A stretch of 5,126 bases of DNA from an uncultured Prevotella sp. (GTDB lineage Bacteria > Bacteroidota > Bacteroidia > Bacteroidales > Bacteroidaceae): the NCBI GenBank assembly GCA_900770515.1, contig CAAHDP010000129.1, positions 1 to 5,126 of the forward strand. The letters are read 5' to 3'. Position numbers and translations under genes: made by a program. Numbering within the stretch: position 1 is the stretch's first letter; the number at the start of each line of letters is the position of its first letter. Below are positions 1-5,126 of the stretch, piece by piece. A model generated the notes under the pieces. It was not told the origin of the DNA and did not search any database. It was given only the letters and a program-made list of their open reading frames with translations.

Positions 1-338
1 TCAGCTGCAGAATATGTAGCAACAGCACCATCGAGTACACGGAGTGAACGCTCAACCTCAGCAGTGAAGTCAACGTGTCCCGGAGTATCGATCAAGTTAA
101 TCTTATAAGACTTACCGAGATAGTTCCAGTTACAAGTTGTAGCTGCAGAAGTGATAGTAATACCACGCTCCTGCTCCTGGGCCATCCAGTCCATTGTAGC
201 AGCACCATCGTGTACCTCACCGATCTTATGAGTCTTACCTGTGTAGAACAAGATACGCTCAGATGTTGTTGTCTTACCGGCATCGATGTGCGCCATGATA
301 CCGATGTTACGTGTCAAATGTAAATCGCGATTTGCCAT
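1..338 (-). CDS. fusA: Elongation factor G, N-terminal part (runs off window)
   Basis: EF-G is the ribosomal GTPase that moves tRNAs and mRNA after peptide bond formation and also helps recycle ribosomes. Only the first 112 codons and two bases of the next are here; the family is usually about 700 residues, so this is the start of the GTPase domain. The protein begins [14 protein letters not shown]. It shows the P-loop AHIDAGKTT (residues 16-24), the switch I RGITI motif (58-62) and the G3 motif DTPGH (84-88). His88 corresponds to the catalytic His of EF-G. The start at 338 is chosen because the residues before the P-loop align with other EF-Gs; the next in-frame Met (residue 15) lies within the conserved stretch. 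The gene follows rpsG after 29 bases with no terminator or promoter between, so the two are probably cotranscribed. The start is preceded by an A-rich run and has no Shine-Dalgarno sequence at the normal distance. The truncation is only the window edge. Confidence 0.97.
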   Translation of the reverse strand, partial: MANRDLHLTRNIGIMAHIDAGKTTTSERILFYTGKTHKIGEVHDGAATMDWMAQEQERGITITSAATTCNWNYLGKSYKINLIDTPGHVDFTAEVERSLRVLDGAVATYSAA

Positions 339-367
339 TTTTCTTTTAAACCTATTTATATATTAAA

Positions 368-844
368 TTAGAATCTGAAGTGAGCAAATGCACGGTTAGC
401 CTCAGCCATACGATGCATATCCTCCTTGCGCTTGAAAGCGCCACCCTGATTGTTATAAGCATCCATAATCTCAGCAGCGAGCTTATCTGCCATAGTCTTA
501 CCACCACGCTTACGAGCGAAGATAATAAGATTCTTCATAGAGATACTCTCCTTACGATCAGGACGAATTTCTGTAGGAACCTGGAAAGTAGCACCACCGA
601 TACGGCGGCTCTTAACCTCAACCTGTGGAGTAATATTATCGAGAGCCTGCTTCCAAATCTCAAGTGCAGACTTCTCCTCGTTAGCCATCTTAGCCTTTAC
701 GGTATCGAGTGCATTGTAGAAAATCTCATAAGATGTATTCTTCTTACCGTCATACATCAAATGATTTACGAATTTAGAGACCTTCTGGTCGTTGAAGACT
801 GGATCTGGAAGGATCACTCTCTTCTTTGGTTTTGCTTTTCTCAT
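368..844 (-). CDS. rpsG: 30S ribosomal protein S7 (uS7)
   Basis: S7 is a primary binder of the 3' major domain of 16S rRNA. It nucleates the head of the 30S subunit and contacts tRNA near the E site. The 158-residue protein is full length (E. coli S7 is slightly longer or shorter by strain) and aligns from end to end. Visible landmarks are the basic N-terminus (MRKAKPKKR), the N-terminal signature region [20 protein letters not shown] (residues 14-33), the [15 protein letters not shown] segment that contacts rRNA, and the conserved tail [15 protein letters not shown]. The stop lies 29 bases before fusA and the gene follows rpsL after a 185-base spacer, giving the standard str operon order. 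In E. coli, S7 represses its own translation by binding the rpsL-rpsG spacer; whether that holds here is unknown, but the long spacer contains possible stems. The start has no Shine-Dalgarno sequence, only an A/T-rich stretch. Confidence 0.98.
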   Translation of the reverse strand: MRKAKPKKRVILPDPVFNDQKVSKFVNHLMYDGKKNTSYEIFYNALDTVKAKMANEEKSALEIWKQALDNITPQVEVKSRRIGGATFQVPTEIRPDRKESISMKNLIIFARKRGGKTMADKLAAEIMDAYNNQGGAFKRKEDMHRMAEANRAFAHFRF

Positions 845-1029
845 TTTTAATTGAAAAATTTAAATTCTGCATGGGGCTGTATATCGTTCTTCAACACTCG
901 CACCCGAGTATTTACTCAACCTGTTACTTCTCCAGCAAAACGTTTTAAAAAAATAATCTTTTTACCTAGAACTCCCGACCTTCTCCGACCGTGAGTTTTT
1001 GGATTTTAAATTTTGTCCGGATTGAAGGA
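845..1029 (-). promoter_or_regulatory. rpsL-rpsG spacer with competing short stems
   Basis: This 185-base spacer holds no gene and no promoter-like TAnnTTTG site on the minus strand. On the transcript (reading from 1029 down) it has three notable parts. First, AACTC/GAGTT arms at 970-974 and 993-997 enclose a GGTCGG motif repeated at a 10-base interval. Second, there is an A/T-rich stretch with seven T's on the minus strand (953-947). Third, a GAGT (917-914), ACTC (909-906), CGAGT (900-896) series lets the middle arm pair with either neighbour: ACTCG-GGTG-CGAGT is a 5-bp stem with a 4-base loop, and GAGT-AAAT-ACTC is a competing 4-bp stem. A 7-base complement also links the end of rpsL (1027-1021) to the rpsG leader (895-889). 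In E. coli the equivalent spacer is the S7 translational operator. The regulatory reading is inference; the stems are short and some could be chance. Confidence 0.4.
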
Positions 1030-1410
1030 TTACTTCTTAGCCTTTGGACGCTTAGCACCGTACTTAGAACGACGCTGTGTGCGGTTAGCAACACCTGCAG
1101 TATCAAGAGTACCACGAACGATGTGATAACGTACACCAGGAAGGTCCTTAACACGACCACCACGAACCAATACGATTGAGTGCTCCTGCAAGTTGTGACC
1201 CTCTCCTGGGATGTAAGAGTTAACCTCCTTAGAGTTTGTCAAACGAACACGGGCAACCTTACGCATTGCCGAATTAGGCTTCTTAGGAGTTGTTGTGTAA
1301 ACACGGACACAAACACCACGACGCTGTGGACATGAATCCAAAGCTGGTGACTTGCTCTTGTCTACCAAAACTCGTCTGCCTTTTCTTACTAACTGTGAAA
1401 TAGTAGGCAT
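1030..1410 (-). CDS. rpsL: 30S ribosomal protein S12 (uS12)
   Basis: S12 sits at the decoding centre of the 30S subunit, where it monitors codon-anticodon pairing and controls accuracy. The 126-residue protein is of normal length and aligns with E. coli S12 without gaps up to its extra C-terminal lysines. Conserved blocks are [21 protein letters not shown] (residues 27-47, shown here in part as TTTPKKPNS), [10 protein letters not shown] (69-78) and [14 protein letters not shown] (83-96). Lys43 and Lys88, the positions where changes classically give streptomycin resistance, are both Lys, so this is the wild-type form. Asp89, next to Lys88, is the residue methylthiolated in E. coli. The gene begins the str operon (rpsL-rpsG-fusA) and has its own candidate promoter and structured leader upstream. 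The start region is A/T-rich (AAAATTATG) with no Shine-Dalgarno sequence. Confidence 0.98.
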   Translation of the reverse strand: MPTISQLVRKGRRVLVDKSKSPALDSCPQRRGVCVRVYTTTPKKPNSAMRKVARVRLTNSKEVNSYIPGEGHNLQEHSIVLVRGGRVKDLPGVRYHIVRGTLDTAGVANRTQRRSKYGAKRPKAKK

Positions 1411-1488
1411 AATTTTACTTTTTAATTTATTATTTTGTTTTTATTATTGTCTTATTTCCGTATAAGCCACCACATTATGGGGCTTTCG
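1411..1488 (-). promoter_or_regulatory. 5' leader of rpsL with two adjacent hairpins
   Basis: If transcription starts just downstream of the promoter-like site at 1494-1501, the rpsL message has a leader of roughly 78 bases. On the minus strand the leader begins with a GC-rich hairpin: GCCCCA (1483-1478), loop TAATG, then TGG-T-GGC (1472-1466), giving six pairs with one bulged T. It is followed at once by a weaker CTTAT/ATAAG stem (1466-1462 with 1455-1451, six-base loop); the two share base 1466. The rest of the leader, down to the start codon, is an unstructured A/T-rich run. Such structures can act as ribosomal-protein operators or as 5' end stabilisers. I do not recognise a known leader family, so the role is inference. 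Confidence 0.4.
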
Positions 1489-1493
1489 GGGTG

Positions 1494-1525
1494 CAAAGTT
1501 ACGATTTTTTCGGCAAACTACCTAA
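1494..1525 (-). promoter_or_regulatory. Candidate promoter for rpsL-rpsG-fusA
   Basis: The minus strand carries TAACTTTG (1501-1494) followed by CA, an exact match to the Bacteroidota -7 element TAnnTTTG. Twenty bases upstream is TTAG (1525-1522), one mismatch from the -33 TTTG; the 20-base spacing equals that of the stronger promoter before the DUF3467 gene. The predicted start of transcription is near 1486-1489. The -7 match is good and the -33 match is weak. A nearby TTTG (1517-1514) is only 12 bases away and is too close to serve as -33. The rest of the gap between the DUF3467 stop and this site (1526-1649) is A/T-rich, and I see no gene or clear terminator in it. Confidence 0.55.
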
Positions 1526-1649
1526 TAATAAAAGTAACTTTTGAAAAAGGAAGGCAAGTTTTAACGTTATATAACTATTAAAAACAAATATTATAAAGAA
1601 AAAGCAGTATTCAGCGGAAAATTTAGTCTTAGCACGTATGCTTTATCAA

Positions 1650-1973
1650 TTAAGCCTCTCCTTTTGGAGTACCGAATGGAGCGATGGTACGCTCTTGCTC
1701 ATCGGCAATCTTAATCTTACCAAAAGTCTGCTCGTAATTGTAGATATTACCCTGCAATGCCTGAAGCAGACGCTTAGCATGTTCTGGTGCCATGATAACA
1801 CGGCTCTTAATCTGTGGCTGTGGCATTCCTGGGAGTGCACATGCAAAATCCAAAATGAAATCAGAACTTGAGTGGGTAATCAAAGCCAAATTTGAATAGG
1901 TGCCTTCTGCAACCTCTGGCTTGATGCCCATCTGGAACTGACTCTGCTCTTGATTATTCTTATTTTCTTCCAT
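1650..1973 (-). CDS. DUF3467 family protein, function unknown
   Basis: This 107-residue protein matches, by recall of the family, DUF3467 (Pfam PF11950), a small uncharacterised domain that commonly sits just after rpoC in Bacteroidota. The first 15 or so residues are polar and rich in Asn, Gln and Glu, probably disordered. The core begins near EGTYSNLALITHSSSDFILDF (residues 23-43), with alternating hydrophobic residues suggesting beta strands. It continues through a Pro/Gly turn (ALPGMPQPQ) to a predicted strand (SRVIMAP) and a helix (EHAKRLLQALQGNIYNYEQTFG). There is no signal peptide, membrane segment, Cys pair or recognisable catalytic motif, so it is probably a soluble cytoplasmic protein. 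It has its own strong promoter-like site and lies between rpoC and rpsL, which hints at a link to transcription or translation, but no function can be assigned. The chosen start gives a family-typical N-terminus; Met15 is a possible but less likely alternative. No Shine-Dalgarno sequence is present. Confidence 0.9.
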   Translation of the reverse strand: MEENKNNQEQSQFQMGIKPEVAEGTYSNLALITHSSSDFILDFACALPGMPQPQIKSRVIMAPEHAKRLLQALQGNIYNYEQTFGKIKIADEQERTIAPFGTPKGEA

Positions 1974-2014
1974 AATTATATTAAGTTAATAGGGTTAAAC
2001 TTCTTTTGATGATG

Positions 2015-2046
2015 CAAATTTACACATAAAATCTGAAAAAAACAAA
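2015..2046 (-). promoter_or_regulatory. Bacteroidota-type promoter for the DUF3467 gene
   Basis: The minus strand reads TTTG (2046-2043), 20 bases, then TAAATTTG (2022-2015) followed by CA. Both elements and the spacing fit the Bacteroidota primary sigma consensus (-33 TTTG, -7 TAnnTTTG) exactly. Transcription would begin near 2008-2010, giving a leader of about 35 bases before the start codon at 1973. Together with the hairpin at 2108-2139 just upstream, this suggests that the small gene is expressed independently of rpoBC. Confidence 0.75.
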
Positions 2047-2107
2047 TATTTTTATACTTATTTTTAAATCAGCACTCAAAAAAGACAAAGAACTGCCTAC
2101 AAAGCAA

Positions 2108-2139
2108 AGAGCCATAGATGAATCATCACCTATGGCTCT
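2108..2139 (-). terminator. rpoC: Probable rho-independent-like terminator after rpoC
   Basis: Thirty bases after the rpoC stop, the minus strand forms a 14-bp stem: AGAGCCATAG with CTATGGCTCT (10 perfect pairs), extended inward by GTGA/TCAT (one G-U pair), with a four-base TGAT loop. The following tract (TTGCTTTG, then more T-rich sequence to about 2085) is T-rich but interrupted, so it is not a textbook U-run. The position, directly after the last rpoBC gene and before a new promoter, favours termination. mRNA 3' end protection is an alternative or additional role. Confidence 0.75.
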
Positions 2140-2168
2140 ATACCTTATTATATATACTCTATATGGTA

Positions 2169-5126
2169 TTAATCAACGATTGGTGAATCACCATAATCGA
2201 GTACAGTCTTTCTGTTTGCCTGCATGCGCTCATATTCTTCCTTAGAGCCTACAATCAGCTTATCCCACTGACGAAGACCTGTACCTGCAGGAATCAAGTG
2301 ACCGCAGATTACATTCTCCTTCATACCCTCAAGGTAATCTACCTTTCCACGGATGGCAGCCTCATTCAAGACCTTAGTGGTCTCCTGGAAGGAAGCAGCA
2401 CTCATGAAGCTCTTAGTACCAAGAGCAGCACGGGTAATACCCTGAAGAATCTGAGTTGATGTTGCAGCTACGGCATCACGAACCTGAACAAGTTTCTTAT
2501 CACGACGCTTCAAAGCAGAATTTTCATCACGCAACTTGCGGGCTGTGATAATCTGACCTGGCTTGAGTTCGGTACTGTCACCAGCGTTGGTAACAACCTT
2601 CTTACCCCAGATACGGTCATTCTCCTCTGCGAAGTCGAGCTTGTCAACCAACTCCTGCTCCAGGAATGTAGTATCACCTGGATCGTCGATACGAACCTTA
2701 CGCATCATCTGACGAACAACCACCTCGAAGTGCTTATCGTTGATAGCCACACCCTGGAGACGATAAACGTCCTGAATCTGGTTAACGATATACTCCTGAA
2801 CTGCGGTAGGACCCATGATAGCGAGGATATCGCCTGGAGTTACGCTACCATCAGAAAGAGGTGTACCAGCACGAACGGCATCATGCTCCTGTACCAGAAT
2901 CTGCTTAGAGAGTGATACGAGATACTTCTTCTGGTCACCAGTCTTTGAGGTAACGATGATTTCACGGTTACCACGCTTTACCTTACCCATGGTTACCTCA
3001 CCATCGATTTCTGATACGACAGCAGGGTTAGATGGGTTACGAGCCTCAAGAAGCTCGGTTACACGTGGAAGACCACCGGTGATATCACCTGCACCACCTA
3101 CGGCACGAGGAATCTTAACAAGCACCTCACCTGTCTTGATAGTCTGACCATCCTCAACAACAAGGTGACCACCTACAGGGAAGTTGTAAGTACCAATTAC
3201 CTCACCATGAGCATCGATTACATCACAAGATGGAACCATTGCCTTGTTCTTTGAATCAGTGATAATCTTCTCCTCCAAACCTGTAGTCTCATCGACCTCG
3301 GCACGGTAGGTCTGATCCTTCTGGACGTCATTGAACTTCAATGTACCAGCATACTGGCTGACGATAACGGCGTTGAATGGGTCCCAACGGGCAATCACAG
3401 TATCCTTCTCTACTACTTCACCCTCCTTGTGATACAAAGAAGAACCATAAGGAACATTCAACGTTGCAAGGATGATATTGGTATTAGGATCAACGAAACG
3501 GATTTCAGCCAAGTGGCTTACTACCTTCTCGCACTTGATATCGTTGCCTTCCTCATCTTCCTCTACGAATGGAACAGTGCTCAACTCATCAAACTCGATA
3601 CGAGACTTATTCTTCGCTGCAATCTTAGCATTGGCAGCAGCGTTAGATGCAATACCACCGGCGTGGAATGTACGGAGAGTAAGCTGAGTACCAGGCTCAC
3701 CGATAGCCTGAGCTGCGATGACACCCACAGCCTCACCAAGCTGAACCATACGGGCTGTAGCCAAGTTACGACCGTAACACTTCATGCAGACACCCTTCTT
3801 GCTCTCGCAGGTAAGTACTGAGCGAATCTCTACGCTCTCGATAGGTGACTCGTCAATCATCTTAGCCTTAGCCTCTGTGATTTCCTCACCCGACTTAACG
3901 ATCAGTTCACCAGTAGTTGGGTGAATGATGTCATGTACAGAAACACGACCCAGGATACGCTCGTAGAGAGAAGAGATGATTTCATCACCATTCTTCAAAG
4001 CTGTGCAAACCAAGCCACGCAACGTACCACAGTCTGGCTCAGTAATAATCACATCATGTGATACGTCTACAAGACGACGTGTCAGGTAACCGGCATCGGC
4101 AGTCTTCATCGCGGTATCAGCAAGACCCTTACGGGCACCATGAGATGCGATAAAGTACTCCAACACAGACATACCCTCCTTAAAGTTAGAAAGGATAGGG
4201 TTTTCAATAATCTGCGCACCCTCGGCACCAGCCTTCTGAGGCTTAGCCATCAAACCACGCATACCAGACAACTGCTTAATCTGATCCTTAGAACCACGGG
4301 CTCCGGAATCAAGCATCATGTAAACGGCATTGAAACCCTGGTCTGCCTCGGTCATCTCCTTCATCAAGATGTTACCCAAGTCGGTGTTCACGTGAGTCCA
4401 CGCATCAATCACCTGGTTGTAACGCTCCTTGTTGGTGATGAATCCCATGTTATAGTTGTTGGTGATTTCCTCAACCTCCTTGCGGCCACGCTCAACGATA
4501 GTCTCCTTCTCTGGTGGGATGATGATATCGCCAAGGTTAAATGACAAACCTGCCACGTAAGCCATGCGGTAACCCAAGTTCTTGATACCATCGAGGAACT
4601 CACATGCCTCAGCCATACCTACAGCCTTGATAACATTTGAAATCAAACCGCGGAGAGTCTTCTTAGAGATGACATCATTGAAGAAGCCCACCTCATCAGG
4701 GATGATACCATTTACGATAACTCGACCTACAGAAGTCTCGACCATACGCTTCTGAATCTTACCATCAACCAAGTCGTCAACGATAACCTTTACCAGAGCG
4801 TGAAGGTCACAACGGCCCTCATTACGGGCAATCAAAGCCTCCTCAGGACCATAGAATGTCAATCCCTCACCCTTAGCACCTGGGCGAATCTTAGTAATAT
4901 AGTAGAGACCAAGCACCATATCCTGAGAAGGAACGGTGATAGGCGCACCATTAGCAGGGTTCAGAATGTTGTGGCTCTGGAGCATCAGGATCTGAGTCTC
5001 CAAAATAGCCTCATTGCTCAATGGAAGGTGAACAGCCATCTGGTCACCATCGAAGTCGGCGTTGAACGCTGTACATGCCAATGGGTGCAACTGGATAGCC
5101 TTACCCTCAATCATCTTAGGCTGGAA
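2169..5126 (-). CDS. rpoC: RNA polymerase beta' subunit, C-terminal two thirds (runs off window)
   Basis: Beta' forms one half of the RNA polymerase cleft and carries the catalytic Mg2+. The 985 residues present (counting from Phe1 at the window edge) correspond to the region from just before the active site to the C-terminus; the start codon and about 430 N-terminal residues lie outside. The active-site motif NADFDGDQ is at residues 22-29 (5063-5040), with the three Mg-binding Asps 24, 26 and 28. Further on are SGARGS (274-279), the bridge helix with [20 protein letters not shown] (about 330-349), and the second zinc site Cys366, Cys440, Cys447 and Cys450. The trigger loop follows ([16 protein letters not shown], about 476-491), and then a long insert of about 180 residues, similar to the E. 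coli SI3 insert, before [17 protein letters not shown]. The C-terminal conserved [14 protein letters not shown] and [14 protein letters not shown] are present, and the gene ends SPIVD-stop. It is the last rpoBC gene and is followed by a hairpin terminator. All key residues are intact. Confidence 0.98.
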   Translation of the reverse strand, partial: FQPKMIEGKAIQLHPLACTAFNADFDGDQMAVHLPLSNEAILETQILMLQSHNILNPANGAPITVPSQDMVLGLYYITKIRPGAKGEGLTFYGPEEALIARNEGRCDLHALVKVIVDDLVDGKIQKRMVETSVGRVIVNGIIPDEVGFFNDVISKKTLRGLISNVIKAVGMAEACEFLDGIKNLGYRMAYVAGLSFNLGDIIIPPEKETIVERGRKEVEEITNNYNMGFITNKERYNQVIDAWTHVNTDLGNILMKEMTEADQGFNAVYMMLDSGARGSKDQIKQLSGMRGLMAKPQKAGAEGAQIIENPILSNFKEGMSVLEYFIASHGARKGLADTAMKTADAGYLTRRLVDVSHDVIITEPDCGTLRGLVCTALKNGDEIISSLYERILGRVSVHDIIHPTTGELIVKSGEEITEAKAKMIDESPIESVEIRSVLTCESKKGVCMKCYGRNLATARMVQLGEAVGVIAAQAIGEPGTQLTLRTFHAGGIASNAAANAKIAAKNKSRIEFDELSTVPFVEEDEEGNDIKCEKVVSHLAEIRFVDPNTNIILATLNVPYGSSLYHKEGEVVEKDTVIARWDPFNAVIVSQYAGTLKFNDVQKDQTYRAEVDETTGLEEKIITDSKNKAMVPSCDVIDAHGEVIGTYNFPVGGHLVVEDGQTIKTGEVLVKIPRAVGGAGDITGGLPRVTELLEARNPSNPAVVSEIDGEVTMGKVKRGNREIIVTSKTGDQKKYLVSLSKQILVQEHDAVRAGTPLSDGSVTPGDILAIMGPTAVQEYIVNQIQDVYRLQGVAINDKHFEVVVRQMMRKVRIDDPGDTTFLEQELVDKLDFAEENDRIWGKKVVTNAGDSTELKPGQIITARKLRDENSALKRRDKKLVQVRDAVAATSTQILQGITRAALGTKSFMSAASFQETTKVLNEAAIRGKVDYLEGMKENVICGHLIPAGTGLRQWDKLIVGSKEEYERMQANRKTVLDYGDSPIVD

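Noticed and set aside
380..850. Long open plus-strand frame opposite rpsG (and similar frames opposite rpoC, rpsL and fusA).
   Set aside because: These are antisense shadows of conserved genes: they show no recognisable domain, and the minus-strand products are certain.
774..872. A 32-codon minus-strand reading frame (ATG at 872) overlapping the start of rpsG in another frame, a possible leader peptide.
   Set aside because: It has no visible start signal, its composition reflects the rpsG sequence read out of frame, and such overlaps arise easily by chance. Only conservation would revive it.
937..946. Perfect 10-base palindrome AAAACGTTTT in the rpsL-rpsG spacer.
   Set aside because: It is A/T-dominated, would form only a three-pair stem in RNA, and is expected by chance in such sequence.
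1514..1517. TTTG on the minus strand upstream of the rpsL -7 element, considered as the -33 box.
   Set aside because: The spacing is 12 bases, far shorter than the 19-21 expected.
1631..1642. AGCA-CGTA-TGCT hairpin just after the DUF3467 stop, considered as a terminator.
   Set aside because: The stem is only four pairs with no U-run next to it.
3640..4500. The roughly 180-residue insert after the trigger loop and the small difference near KAGAEGAQ in RpoC, considered as unusual.
   Set aside because: An SI3-like insert is known in Gram-negative lineages including E. coli, and the short segment looks like normal lineage variation.
1..5126. A hidden new system, mobile element, CRISPR array or RNA gene.
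   Set aside because: Conserved housekeeping genes fill nearly all of the window; the three gaps are each under 240 bases and show only regulatory-type signals.

Overview
The window looks like a piece of a Bacteroidota chromosome, most likely Bacteroidales of the Prevotella/Segatella type. This rests on the gene order, the protein sequences (a DUF3467 protein after RpoC, and an S12 beginning [11 protein letters not shown]), A/T-rich start regions with no Shine-Dalgarno sequence, and promoter-like sites of the Bacteroidota form TTTG-N20-TAnnTTTG. The genus is inferred from protein resemblance by eye; no search was run.

Every gene lies on the minus strand, so transcription runs from high to low coordinates. 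In that order the window holds: the 3' two thirds of rpoC (RNA polymerase beta', 5126-2169, cut by the window edge); a strong hairpin that probably ends the rpoC transcript (2139-2108); a well-formed promoter (2046-2015); a small DUF3467 gene (1973-1650); a 239-base gap with a second promoter-like site and a structured leader; rpsL (S12, 1410-1030); a 185-base spacer with competing short stems; rpsG (S7, 844-368); and the first 112 codons of fusA (EF-G, from 338 to the window start).

This is the classic join between the rpoBC operon and the str operon (rpsL-rpsG-fusA). The products are core parts of transcription (beta') and translation (S12 in the decoding centre, S7 as the organiser of the 30S head, EF-G as translocase). 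The sequence suggests three transcription units: the end of the rpoBC operon, DUF3467 on its own promoter, and rpsL-rpsG-fusA from a promoter about 80 bases upstream of rpsL.

The genes are intact and show their expected catalytic or binding residues. There are no mobile elements, CRISPR arrays, tRNAs, rRNAs or signs of transfer. I found no convincing new biological system. The items most worth a second look are the function of the DUF3467 protein, the two tandem hairpins in the rpsL leader, and the competing stems in the rpsL-rpsG spacer, where S7 autoregulation acts in E. coli.
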